From Devosia sp. Root436 (GTDB lineage Bacteria > Pseudomonadota > Alphaproteobacteria > Rhizobiales > Devosiaceae), in NCBI RefSeq assembly GCF_001426345.1, contig NZ_LMEM01000015.1:1-64000 (forward strand): a DNA stretch of 64,000 bases, in the 5' to 3' direction. Position numbers and translations under genes: made by a program. Below are positions 34,429 through 43,216 of this stretch, one piece after another. Below the pieces are notes generated by a model, which saw only the letters and a list, made by a program, of their open reading frames with translations, made no database searches and had not been told where the DNA came from. How positions within the stretch are numbered: the stretch's first letter is position 1; each line of letters opens with the position of its first letter.

Positions 34429-35838
34429 CTAGTCGATCACGACCTTGGTTTCGCTCATTTCGCGCAGGGCGATGCGCACGCCTTCGCGGCCGAGACCGCT
34501 TCTCTTGATGCCACCGAAAGGGACGTGCTCGGCCCGGAAATCGGGGCCTTCGTTGATCATCACGCCGCCGACGCGCAATTCGCGCGCGAAGCGCTTGAGC
34601 ACGGCATGATCGTTGCTGAACACACCGGCCTGCAGGCCATGAGCGCCGGCATTGACCTCGGCAATAGCGGCGCCGACATCGGTGAAGCGCCGGACCGAAA
34701 TGACCGGGCCGAAGGTTTCCTCGGCAAAAAGAGCGCTGTGGGGCGGAACGTCGGCAATGACGGTGGGCGCCAGCATGGCCCCCTGCCCCGCGCCGCCTAC
34801 AAGCAGGCGGGCGCCGGAGGCGGTGGCGGCATCGATGCGGGCGCGGACCTGCGTGGCCGATTGCGCGTCGATGACCGGACCCATCTGGGTTTGAGGGTCG
34901 AGCGGATCGCCATGGCGGATGGTACGGGCGGCCTCGACCACGGCGTCGAGCATGTCGTCGTGGATATCGGCGTGGAGATAGAGTTTCTTTACGGCGGCGC
35001 AGCTCTGGCCGGCGATCTCGTAGCGCTGGGCGATGGCGGTTTGCACCGCTGCCGCGATATCGGCGTCGGGCATGACGAAAAGCGGGTCATTGCCGCCCAG
35101 TTCCATGAGGCAGCGGACGAGGCCGGCGGCGTTCTTGAGGGCAAGGCCGGCGGAAGGACCACCGGTGAAGCTCAGAATGTCGACCGGGGCGCGAGCCAGG
35201 GCCACGGCTTCGGCGGCGCCGCCATGGACGACCTGGAACAGACCGACGGGGAAGCCGGCCTGGATGGCCAGCTCGGCCAGGCGCTGGGCGGCGAGCGGCG
35301 CCTTGGGCGATGGCTTGGCCACTACCCCATTGCCGGCCGCTATGGCGGGTCCGAGCTTGTGGCAGAGAAGATTGAGCGGATAGTTGAATGGCGTGATGGC
35401 GCCGACGACGCCTGCGGGCTCATAGGTGATGACGGCCTGCCGGTTGGCGCCGCCGGCCACGATGCCGCAATGCAGCACTTCGCCATCGAGGAAGGTGGCG
35501 GCGTCGCCCGACAGTTTCAGGGTGTTCTGCGCGCGCCGCACCTCGTTGCGCGCTTCGGCAATGGTCTTGCCGACCTCGGCGCAGATGAGCCGGGCCAGCG
35601 TTTCCGCCTCGCCGGCAATGGCGGCGGCAAGGGCATCGAGCAGGTCGCGGCGCTGCGCCGGCGTCGAGAAGGCGAATTCGGCCTGTGCGGCATGGGCGCT
35701 GAACACCGCATCGGCGATGGCGCCGGGGCCGGCCTGGGCGACCTGGCCTACCATGCGTCCGTCATAGGGAGAGGTGACGTCGATGCGGTCACCATCGGAT
35801 TTTTTGACAAGCTGGGACAATGGGGACACGGCACTCAC
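34429..35838 (-). CDS. NAD(P)-dependent aldehyde dehydrogenase
   Basis: This is a 469-residue ALDH-superfamily enzyme. I chose GTG 35838, whose bases overlap the stop of the upstream FAD gene (GTGA); a longer in-frame start would intrude far into that gene. The catalytic Cys is in GQSCAAVKK, the general base Glu in MELGGND, and the cofactor loop reads TPFNYPLN. The ELGGNDPLFVM form resembles lactaldehyde, phosphonoacetaldehyde and semialdehyde dehydrogenases. In the operon it probably oxidises the semialdehyde made from the ring-opened amino acid. Confidence 0.87.
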   Translation of the reverse strand: MSAVSPLSQLVKKSDGDRIDVTSPYDGRMVGQVAQAGPGAIADAVFSAHAAQAEFAFSTPAQRRDLLDALAAAIAGEAETLARLICAEVGKTIAEARNEVRRAQNTLKLSGDAATFLDGEVLHCGIVAGGANRQAVITYEPAGVVGAITPFNYPLNLLCHKLGPAIAAGNGVVAKPSPKAPLAAQRLAELAIQAGFPVGLFQVVHGGAAEAVALARAPVDILSFTGGPSAGLALKNAAGLVRCLMELGGNDPLFVMPDADIAAAVQTAIAQRYEIAGQSCAAVKKLYLHADIHDDMLDAVVEAARTIRHGDPLDPQTQMGPVIDAQSATQVRARIDAATASGARLLVGGAGQGAMLAPTVIADVPPHSALFAEETFGPVISVRRFTDVGAAIAEVNAGAHGLQAGVFSNDHAVLKRFARELRVGGVMINEGPDFRAEHVPFGGIKRSGLGREGVRIALREMSETKVVID

Positions 35839-37151
35839 TCTGATGGACTGGAAGGGGGGAGGTCGACGAAGGCCGAAACCGGGACCGGTTTGACCGGCCA
35901 ACGGCTGCCGACGATTTCGGCCACTTGCGGGGGCTGGCCATCGCGCTGGCTGGCCACGAATGCAGCCACCCATTCGGCGCAGAAGCGGCCCTGGCAGGCC
36001 CCCATTCCGAAGCGGCCATTGAGCTTGATCTCGCGCGCCGAAACCCGGTCACCCGCTGCCAGCATGCCGCGAAGCTGCCCGAGCGTGCGCCCCTCGCAAC
36101 GGCAGATCACCGTGTCGTCAGGCAGATGCGCCGCATCGCTGCCGGAATAGTCGAACAGCGTATTGAGGGCCGATTGCGTGCGCCGCTCGCGCCGTAGCGT
36201 GGCGGCCGCGCCGGCCAAGTCAGGAGCGGCTTGTCCCAGCCTTGCGAGCACGGCCAGCCCGGCCAGGCGGCCATCGGCAATGGCGGCGACCCCGCCCAGC
36301 ACTTCCCGGCAATCGCCGGCCAGCACGGTGAACGGGCCGTTGGGCGCGGGGGTGGTGCCGTTGCCGTTGGGCAGCAGGCCATCATGCAGAGCCACCCGGT
36401 CGACGACCAGCCGCTGTTCGAGGCCGATAGTGTCGACGATGGTGACCGACAGCCGATCACCGGCCGGCACGATCGAGCGCACCGACGCGCCGCGTTGCAG
36501 GCGTATGCCAGCTTTTGTCAGCGGCAACAGATAGCCCGCAGCCTCCCAGAGATAGGCGGGAGCCCGGATCAACCCGGCAAGGGCGCGCAAAGATACTGCG
36601 CTGGTGCTGCGCTCCAGAACGGCGACAGGCGCCTTGCCGAGCGCGGTCAACTGCGCGGCGACTGCCACGAGCAGCGGGCCCGAGCCGGCGAGCAATACGT
36701 CGCCATCGGGTGCCCTTCCGGTCGATTTCATCATCATCTGCAACCCGCCAGCAGTGACGACGCCCGGCAATTGCCAGCCCGGCACGGGGGTTGCGCGTTC
36801 AACGCCGCCCAGCGCCAGCACCAGCGCCGCCGGATGCCGGGTGACGATGCGACCGCTGGCGCGATCTTCAAGCAGCACGGCACCGCTGCCTTCGACACCG
36901 GCAAACATGTGCCGGCAGAGGACCGTCACCGGGCTCGCCGCAAGGGCCTCGGCGAGGGCCTGCCAACGCTGTCGCTGCGCCTTGGGCACGCGAACGCGCC
37001 TTGACGGATCGTCGGGTTGGCGATGGATGGCGCCGCCGAGCCGGGGGCCCTGCTCGCAGAGCGTTACCTTGAGGCCGCCGCGCGCCATTTCCAGCGCCGC
37101 CGCAACGCCGGCCGGGCCACCGCCGATAACGAGAACTTCCCTATCGCTCAT
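35835..37151 (-). CDS. FAD/NAD(P)-binding subunit of a D-amino acid/opine-type dehydrogenase (HcnB/OoxA-like)
   Basis: This is a 438-residue protein with an N-terminal FAD motif GGGPAGVAAALE (9-20) and a second dinucleotide-binding segment near residue 155 (LLAGSGPLL). The C-terminus has four cysteines in CRCEG and GACQGRFC, a BFD-like [2Fe-2S] site. This architecture is shared by HcnB, the octopine/nopaline oxidase A subunits and D-hydroxyproline dehydrogenase. Start and stop overlap both neighbours, so the three subunits are co-translated. Confidence 0.85.
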   Translation of the reverse strand: MSDREVLVIGGGPAGVAAALEMARGGLKVTLCEQGPRLGGAIHRQPDDPSRRVRVPKAQRQRWQALAEALAASPVTVLCRHMFAGVEGSGAVLLEDRASGRIVTRHPAALVLALGGVERATPVPGWQLPGVVTAGGLQMMMKSTGRAPDGDVLLAGSGPLLVAVAAQLTALGKAPVAVLERSTSAVSLRALAGLIRAPAYLWEAAGYLLPLTKAGIRLQRGASVRSIVPAGDRLSVTIVDTIGLEQRLVVDRVALHDGLLPNGNGTTPAPNGPFTVLAGDCREVLGGVAAIADGRLAGLAVLARLGQAAPDLAGAAATLRRERRTQSALNTLFDYSGSDAAHLPDDTVICRCEGRTLGQLRGMLAAGDRVSAREIKLNGRFGMGACQGRFCAEWVAAFVASQRDGQPPQVAEIVGSRWPVKPVPVSAFVDLPPSSPSE

Positions 37152-37408
37152 AGCGACACCGACGCGATACGCTCGACCTGCAGGCCAATGCGGGCTGGGG
37201 TGAGACAGGCTTCCATTCGGGTGCCATCGACCGAGACGGTGCAGGCCTGACAGGTGCCGATGCCGCAGAAATAACGGCCGGTGCTGTTGCCCTGCCCTGC
37301 GCCGAGCGTGCGGATGCCGGCGCGATCGAGCGCCATGGCGATGGTTTCGTTGCTATCGAAGGGGATTGCCTTGCCGTCGAACAAGAATGCCTGGCTGGTA
37401 CTGGTCAT
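37148..37408 (-). CDS. [2Fe-2S] small subunit (HcnA-like)
   Basis: This is an 86-residue plant-ferredoxin-like subunit. I chose ATG 37408 because it overlaps the stop of the upstream FAD gene (ATGA). Cysteines in YFCGIGTCQACTV and EACL make the C-x4-C-x2-C...C cluster site. It shuttles electrons between the two flavoprotein subunits of HcnABC-type dehydrogenases. Its stop overlaps the start of the HcnB-like gene. Confidence 0.87.
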   Translation of the reverse strand: MTSTSQAFLFDGKAIPFDSNETIAMALDRAGIRTLGAGQGNSTGRYFCGIGTCQACTVSVDGTRMEACLTPARIGLQVERIASVSL

Positions 37409-38595
37409 GCCGCATCCGCCAGTTTCAGGCCGAAACGGTCGGCACCGAGGGCGGAGATATCCTGGTCTGCCGGCCGGCCGCAGATCATCTGCTGGCACAG
37501 GTGTCCCATCAGCGGACCCAGGCAGATGCCATCGCCCTCGAACCCGGTGGCGACCCAAACATTGTCGGCGCCCCCGACGCGACCGACGATCGGCATGCCA
37601 TCGCGCGTCGCGGCGCGGACGCCGGCAAAGACCCTGATAACCCGAAGCCGGGCAAGCGAGGGGGAGAGCGCCACGGCGTCACGCAGCAGGCTGGCGACGG
37701 TATCGGCATCGGCCGTGTCCTTGTCGTCGCGGTCTTCGCGCGAACCGCCAATGAGGAACTGGCCCGTCCTCAGGGGATCGACGACGAGGCCGAGCGAACG
37801 GGATTCGGGCAGCTTGCCGGCCGGATGGCTGCCCTTGCTGACCAAGTAGCGGCATGACATCAGCGGTCCGGGAAAGCGCGGCGTATCCCTGCCGGCCCGG
37901 TCGGTGACGATCAACTGCCCCTTGCGCGGGCGGATCAGGCCGGAGCCCGCGAGAAAATCCATCGACCCGAGCCCGGCTGCCAGCAGCACGGCATCGGCCG
38001 GCTCGACACCCTGTTCGGTCACCACGCCGCTGACGCTGCCGCCGGATTGGCGCAGGCCGACAATCCGGCAGTGCCGCCTGATGGTGAAGCCGCCAAGCCG
38101 GCGCAACCGCTCGACGACGCGGTAGCCCACGGCATGGCCTTCGCCTTGCACCTCCACCGCCGCCAGCGCCGAGGGTGCCGCGGCGCCGACCGTTTCGGCA
38201 AGGGATTGGCCCTTGAGCAGACGCACCGGCACGCCGGCGGCTTCAAGCTGGGCAGACTGGCTCTCGAGCACGTCCAGTTCGTCGGATTGCGAGGCGATCA
38301 TGAAGGTCGAGCGGGAGATGAATTCGTCCACCAGCACCCCGGTTTCCGCCAGGTGTTCGTAGAACCGGACGGCCGCGACGGCCAGGGTCATCAGCGGGCC
38401 CGGCTTCTTGCTGGCCACGGAAACCGCACCGTCGGCAGAACCGGTGGCGCCCGATGCCACGACGCCGGAATCATAGACCGTGACCCGCCAGCCGGCCCGC
38501 GACAGGAAATGAGCCGCGGACATGCCGACGATGCCGGCGCCGATGATGGCTACAGACCCTGGGGAACGAGGCGAAACGCTTGTCGATTGAGGCAT
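37405..38595 (-). CDS. FAD-dependent amino acid oxidase subunit (DadA/HcnC-like)
   Basis: This is a 396-residue DAO-fold flavoprotein. The ATG at 38595 leads directly into the FAD motif IIGAGIVGMSAAHFL; a TTG at 38628 is in frame but unlikely. Further landmarks are SGATGSADGAVS near residue 50 and the C-terminal VGGADNVWVATGFEGDG. Together with the [2Fe-2S] and HcnB-like subunits it would oxidise the C-N bond of a D-amino acid, imino acid or opine. It is the first gene of the operon, divergent from the LysR regulator. Confidence 0.87.
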   Translation of the reverse strand: MPQSTSVSPRSPGSVAIIGAGIVGMSAAHFLSRAGWRVTVYDSGVVASGATGSADGAVSVASKKPGPLMTLAVAAVRFYEHLAETGVLVDEFISRSTFMIASQSDELDVLESQSAQLEAAGVPVRLLKGQSLAETVGAAAPSALAAVEVQGEGHAVGYRVVERLRRLGGFTIRRHCRIVGLRQSGGSVSGVVTEQGVEPADAVLLAAGLGSMDFLAGSGLIRPRKGQLIVTDRAGRDTPRFPGPLMSCRYLVSKGSHPAGKLPESRSLGLVVDPLRTGQFLIGGSREDRDDKDTADADTVASLLRDAVALSPSLARLRVIRVFAGVRAATRDGMPIVGRVGGADNVWVATGFEGDGICLGPLMGHLCQQMICGRPADQDISALGADRFGLKLADAA

Positions 38596-38760
38596 TCGGG
38601 AACACGAGCTGAACGAGGTCCTGCACAATGGTCCGGGGGCGAGGAAAGCGTCGATACAAATGAAACGGGGGTGAAGCGCAGCATTTTTGTAGACCTTTTG
38701 GCCTGCCTCGGCTTGCCCGGCTGCGGGCGGCCTCTATGATCTGCGCCAGGAGCCTGACCC

Positions 38761-39660
38761 ATGGCCGAAATCAACCTGACGCTGATCCAGACCTTCTACC
38801 TCGTGGCGAGGCATGGATCCTATTCGGCCGCGGCACGCGAGCTGAACCTGAGCTACCAATCGGCCGCCAATCATGTGCGGCGGCTGGAACAGCAAATGCA
38901 TGAGCGGCTGGTGGAATCCGACCAGGGCGCCAAGAAAATCCGCCTGACGCCGCGCGGGGTTGCTCTCTACAACCTGCTCCATCCGGAGCTGGAAATCATG
39001 CTGGAGCGGCTGTCGCTGGTGGTAGCCAGCCAGCGCCCGGTGCTGCGCATCGGCCTGCCGCAGGCGATTTTTTACTATCTGCTGCCTGCCGTGCTGGCCG
39101 AGTTCCATGCGCAGTTCCCCAATGTCGAGGTGATCGCCTATGAACGCGACACCTCGCTCGCCGAACTGGTCAAGAACGGCAGTCTCGATGTCTGCATCAA
39201 CGAGCGGTTCTTCGGCGATCCGGTGGTGCCGCAGAGCCTGCTCGGAACCTATCATCTCAACCTGGTCTATCCGCGAAGCTGGGGCCCACCGCCGCGGGCG
39301 GCCGACATTCCGGAATGGTCGCGCGGACGGCCGCTCGTCACCTATGAGCCGGGGCAGACGCTGCGCAACATGGCCATGGATTTCCTGGCCAAAGGGGGCG
39401 GCCAGACCGAGGCCTCGACCTCGGCCTCGGGCAGTTCAAGCCTTAAGAAATGCGTGGAGAGCGGGCTGGGCTTCGCCATCATACCGGCCTGGTGCGTCGG
39501 CCCCGAGGACGATGACCTGGTGCAGGTCAAGATCGACGTCATTCCGCCGGTGAAGGTCTATTTCGGGCAGGCGCTGTTCATGGCCAAGAATGTCTATGTG
39601 CGGGCGCTGCAGGACCAGTGCCGGCTCAGCCTGATCGGTTCGGCGCTGGAAGCGTCGTAG
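38761..39660 (+). CDS. LysR-family transcriptional regulator
   Basis: This is a 299-residue LysR-type regulator. The N-terminal winged helix (about 5-65) includes TFYLVARHGSYSAAARELNLSYQSAANHVRRLE; the rest is the ligand-binding domain. AGGAG lies eight bases before the ATG. It is divergent from the catabolic operon with a 165-nt intergenic region, the usual layout for a LysR protein controlling its neighbour in response to a substrate or intermediate. Confidence 0.9.
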   Translation: MAEINLTLIQTFYLVARHGSYSAAARELNLSYQSAANHVRRLEQQMHERLVESDQGAKKIRLTPRGVALYNLLHPELEIMLERLSLVVASQRPVLRIGLPQAIFYYLLPAVLAEFHAQFPNVEVIAYERDTSLAELVKNGSLDVCINERFFGDPVVPQSLLGTYHLNLVYPRSWGPPPRAADIPEWSRGRPLVTYEPGQTLRNMAMDFLAKGGGQTEASTSASGSSSLKKCVESGLGFAIIPAWCVGPEDDDLVQVKIDVIPPVKVYFGQALFMAKNVYVRALQDQCRLSLIGSALEAS

Positions 39661-39726
39661 CTGCCCGGTTGATTGTATCAGGAATGTTGATAGGCATTAC
39701 TGAAACGAAATCATCCTGGATCGCCC

Positions 39727-40656
39727 ATGAGCCGCAATTTCCTCGTCATCGACCCCGAAGACGGCATCGACGTGCTCAAGGGACTGGCTTCGCCGGTCAG
39801 GGTGAGCATCCTCAAGCTGCTGCATATGCAGGGGCCGATGAACGGCAATGACATTGCCCGGCATCTGGCGCTGCCGCAGTCGACCGTATCGACCAATATC
39901 CAAATCCTGGAAAGTGCCGGGCTGATCCGCACCGAGACGCAGAAGGCGCGCAAGGGCAGCCAGAAAATCTGCCATTCGCTGTTCGACGAAGTGCTGGTGA
40001 CGTTCAAGGACGACGTCAAGCCCTTGAAATCGAACACGATCGAGGTGGCGATGCCGATCGGGCTTTATACGAGCTGCGCGGTATCGGCACCGTGCGGGCT
40101 GTGCTCGGCCGATGGGATAATCGGCCTGCTGGACGTGCCGGACACGTTTCTCGATCCGGACCGGATGAAGGCCGGGCTGATCTGGTTCACGCGGGGCTAT
40201 GTGGAATACCAGTTTCCCAACAATGCCAGGCTGAGCCAGAACACGATCGAGACGATGGAATTCTCGATGGAGCTGAGCAGCGAAGTGCCCGGAACCTCGG
40301 CGGACTGGCCGAGCGATATCACGCTATCGGTCAACGGCACCGAAATCGGCACCTGGATGAGCCCCGGCGATTTCGGGGACAAGCGCGGAGTCTATACGCC
40401 GGACTGGTGGAAGCTGCGGGGCAGCCAATATGGCAAGCTCAAGAGCTGGCGGGTGACGCAAGATGGCAGCTATGTCGACGGGGTCAGGATTTCGCCGGTC
40501 TCGCTGGTGGATCTGGACCTCGGCAACCATCACTCGATCCGGTTGCGGATCGGGGTGAAGGATGATGCTAAACATCCGGGGGGCATCAATATTTTCGGGC
40601 GCGGGTTTGGCAATTACGACCAGGAGATCATCATGCGGCTGGAGACGGAGCGGTAG
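39727..40656 (+). CDS. ArsR-type winged-helix regulator with C-terminal beta-rich domain
   Basis: This is a 309-residue protein. Residues about 15-90 form an ArsR-like winged helix (LASPVRVSILKLL...STVSTNIQILESAGLI). The C-terminal 200 residues are beta-rich with a Cys cluster (SCAVSAPCGLCSADG, about 118-132) and a segment DITLSVNGTEIGTW that resembles a carbohydrate-binding sandwich. It stands 300 nt before the GH51 gene on the same strand, so it may sense a sugar and control it. This role is inference. Confidence 0.8.
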   Translation: MSRNFLVIDPEDGIDVLKGLASPVRVSILKLLHMQGPMNGNDIARHLALPQSTVSTNIQILESAGLIRTETQKARKGSQKICHSLFDEVLVTFKDDVKPLKSNTIEVAMPIGLYTSCAVSAPCGLCSADGIIGLLDVPDTFLDPDRMKAGLIWFTRGYVEYQFPNNARLSQNTIETMEFSMELSSEVPGTSADWPSDITLSVNGTEIGTWMSPGDFGDKRGVYTPDWWKLRGSQYGKLKSWRVTQDGSYVDGVRISPVSLVDLDLGNHHSIRLRIGVKDDAKHPGGINIFGRGFGNYDQEIIMRLETER

Positions 40657-40674
40657 GGAAGCGGTAGCTTACGC

Positions 40675-40777
40675 GATGTCATTCCGGCGAAGGCCGGAAT
40701 CCATCCTGAGGTCTAGTCACACCCAGCGGAAGCTGAACTATCTCAAGATGGATTCCGGCCTTCGCCGGAATGACATC
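40675..40777. repeat. Paired palindromic repeat (GTCATTCCGGCGAAGGCCGG type)
   Basis: A 36-base element (40675-40710) is repeated in inverted orientation (40742-40777). Each arm itself contains the hairpin ATTCCGGC-GAAG-GCCGGAAT. The same family occurs near 43068, 47991 and 62074. Confidence 0.9.
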
Positions 40778-40953
40778 GTGGTGGAGCTACCAATTGTAAG
40801 CCCTGCCCCTCAAGGGGGAGGGTGGGGAAAGAGCGAATAGTTTGTGGGCGGTCGATCGCAAAAGTCATATTTATTCTTGCGCCACCCTGACGGCCTCGTT
40901 TAAAACTGTATAACTGATATAAATCAGAACATTGGGATTGGTTGGAGGACAAG

Positions 40954-42465
40954 GTGAAGGCATCGGTCGTCGCGCACAGGGATTTCACGATCAGCAAGAT
41001 CGACGACCGGGTCTATGGAGCCTTTCTCGAACATCTGGGACGGGCCATCTACGAAGGCATCTATGAGCCCGACCACCCCACCGCCGACGAAAACGGCATG
41101 CGCGGGGATGTGGCCAAGCTGGTCAGGGATATCAATATACCCGTGGTTCGCTACCCCGGGGGTAACTTCGTTTCCGCCTATAACTGGGAGGACGGCATCG
41201 GGCCGCGCGAGCAGCGTCCGACGCGGCTCGACCTGGCCTGGCATACGTCCGAGAGCAACGCGGTGGGCGTGCATGAATTCGCCGACTGGTGCGCCAGTGT
41301 CGGCACCCAGATGATGCTGGCGGTCAATCTGGGTTCACGCGGGGTCGATGAGGCCCGCAATTTCCTCGAATATGTGAACCATCCCGGCGGCAGCTACTGG
41401 AGCGACCTGCGCATCCGGAACGGCCGCAAGGAACCCTGGAACGTCAAAATGTGGTGCCTGGGCAACGAGATGGACGGGCCCTGGCAGGTCGGCCACAAGG
41501 ATGCGGCCGAATATGGCAAGCTGGCCGCCAACACGGCGCGGGCCATGCGCATGTTCGATAAATCGCTGGAACTGATCGTCTGCGGATCGTCCAATTCGGA
41601 CATGGCGAGCTATCCCGACTGGGAGCGGATCGTGCTGGAGCATACCTATGATCATGTCGATCATATCAGCCTGCACATGTATTTCGCCAATCGCGAGAAG
41701 AACACGGCCAACTATCTGGCGCTGAACCATAAACTGGATCGCTATATCGAGACGGTGGCCTCCACCATCCTGCAGGTGAAGGCCAAGCGGAAGAGCAAGC
41801 GCGACGTCACCATTTCGTTCGACGAGTGGAATGTCTGGTACCACTCCAACAAGCAGGACCGGGCCATTCTAGACGGCAATGGCGGCTGGCCGCATGCGCC
41901 GGGGCTTTTGGAAGACATCTACAATTTCGAAGACGTGCTGATGGTGGGGCTGATCCTCAACACCTTCATCCGCCGCTCGGATGTGGTGAAGATCGCCTGC
42001 ATCGCGCAGCTGGTGAATGTGATCGCCCCCATCATGACGGAAAAGGGCGGGCCGGCCTGGGCGCAGACGATCTACTATCCGTACTATTTCGCTTCGCGCT
42101 TCGGGCGCGGTACAGCATTGAATCTCATCGTCAATTCGCCGGGCTATGACAGCCTGCACCAGGACGATACGCCCTATGTGGACGTATCAGGGGTGCATGA
42201 CGAGGCCGAAGGCGTGCTGAGCTTTTTCCTGGTCAACCGGCATGGCACGGAGGCCATCGATGTGGCGGTGAGCCTGCAAGGGTTTGCCGGGGATAAGGTG
42301 ATCGACCACCAGGTGATGACCCATGGAGACCTGGAGGCGGTGAATACGGCGCGGAACCAGGCGGAAGTGGCGCCGCGCAAGGGCTCCGGCGCCCGGCTGG
42401 AGGGTGGATCGCTGAGCGTGACGCTGCCGCCCTACTCGTACCAGATGGTGCGGGTGAAGGTCTGA
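40954..42465 (+). CDS. Alpha-N-arabinofuranosidase, GH51
   Basis: This is a 503-residue retaining arabinofuranosidase. I chose GTG 40954, four bases after GGAGGA; the upstream TTG at 40942 overlaps that site. The acid/base is Glu172 in LGNEMDGPW and the nucleophile Glu291 in DEWNVWY, as in GH51. The fold is a TIM barrel followed by a C-terminal beta domain. No signal peptide is seen, so it acts in the cytoplasm on imported arabino-oligosaccharides. No sugar transporter lies beside it. Confidence 0.93.
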   Translation: MKASVVAHRDFTISKIDDRVYGAFLEHLGRAIYEGIYEPDHPTADENGMRGDVAKLVRDINIPVVRYPGGNFVSAYNWEDGIGPREQRPTRLDLAWHTSESNAVGVHEFADWCASVGTQMMLAVNLGSRGVDEARNFLEYVNHPGGSYWSDLRIRNGRKEPWNVKMWCLGNEMDGPWQVGHKDAAEYGKLAANTARAMRMFDKSLELIVCGSSNSDMASYPDWERIVLEHTYDHVDHISLHMYFANREKNTANYLALNHKLDRYIETVASTILQVKAKRKSKRDVTISFDEWNVWYHSNKQDRAILDGNGGWPHAPGLLEDIYNFEDVLMVGLILNTFIRRSDVVKIACIAQLVNVIAPIMTEKGGPAWAQTIYYPYYFASRFGRGTALNLIVNSPGYDSLHQDDTPYVDVSGVHDEAEGVLSFFLVNRHGTEAIDVAVSLQGFAGDKVIDHQVMTHGDLEAVNTARNQAEVAPRKGSGARLEGGSLSVTLPPYSYQMVRVKV

Positions 42466-42520
42466 ATCGGGTTCACGCATGGCCGAATAGGTTAGCAGAC
42501 TGTTAGCATTTGGCGGGTGG

Positions 42521-43039
42521 TCACGCGCCCCTGCGACGCTCGAACAGGAGCGTCGCATGATCCTTGTAGGTGGTGCCGGCATATTGGGCATAGCCGAGCT
42601 TGCCGGCCAGGCTGAGCGAGGCGGTATTGGCGGGATCGATCATGCAGACGGTGCGGGGCATGGACTGGTCTGCCCAGGCGAGGATGGCGGCAAGGGCCTC
42701 GTAGGCGAGACCCTTGCCCTGATAGTGCGGCAGCATGGCCCAGCCGGCTTCCGGCGTATCGCCGAAGGACGGCATGATCTCGCGGTGGAAATCGGCGAGG
42801 CCGAATTCGCCGACGACGGCCCCAGTGTCGCGGGTGGTAGCAAAGAAATAGCCATAGCCGAGCAATTGCCAATGACCGGCATAGCGCAGGATGCGCGACC
42901 AGACTTCCTCGCGCGTACTGGGACGGCCGCCGATGAAGCGGGTGACTTCAGGGTCGGCCCAGAGGGTGCAGCAGGCGGGGAAGTCGGCCGCGGTGTGGGC
43001 GCGGAGGATGAGGCGGGGCGTGATGAGCGTTGGGGGCAT
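42521..43039 (-). CDS. GNAT-family N-acetyltransferase (RimJ/RimL-like)
   Basis: This is a 172-residue acetyltransferase. It begins with TPRLILRAHTAADF, the usual start of RimJ/RimL-type GNAT proteins, and the acetyl-CoA loop is HYQGKGLAYEAL (about 103-114). The C-terminal segment NTASLSLAGKLGY is typical of the family. The substrate is unknown. It is convergent with the GH51 gene. Near its 3' end lies a perfect 9-bp hairpin (42533-42556, loop GAACAG) that may double as a terminator for both genes. Confidence 0.88.
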   Translation of the reverse strand: MPPTLITPRLILRAHTAADFPACCTLWADPEVTRFIGGRPSTREEVWSRILRYAGHWQLLGYGYFFATTRDTGAVVGEFGLADFHREIMPSFGDTPEAGWAMLPHYQGKGLAYEALAAILAWADQSMPRTVCMIDPANTASLSLAGKLGYAQYAGTTYKDHATLLFERRRGA

Positions 43040-43067
43040 TGAGGCCTCGGATCGTGGATCAGTCGCA

Positions 43068-43193
43068 ATGTCATCCCGGCCTTGAGCCGGGATCCATCCT
43101 GAGATGGCCGTCTTGCCGCCAGATGCCGAGCGATGGACCTTGCGGCTGTAGCTAAATCTCGGGATGGGCCCCGGCTCAAGGCCGGGGTGACAC
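43068..43193. repeat. Paired palindromic repeat (GTCATCCCGGCC type)
   Basis: Element 43068-43103 (TGTCATCCCGGCCTTGAGCC...) has an inverted partner at about 43156-43193 (...GGCTCAAGGCCGGGGTGACA). The spacer segment GGACCTTGCGGCTGT recurs near 62060, so this is a composite mobile repeat. Confidence 0.85.
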
Positions 43194-43216
43194 CGAGAGT
43201 GTGGAGAGCGTTGTGA

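Noticed and set aside
33619..36150. Plus-strand frame of 843 codons
   Set aside because: Antisense to dapB, the aldehyde dehydrogenase and part of the FAD gene, all with clear motifs.
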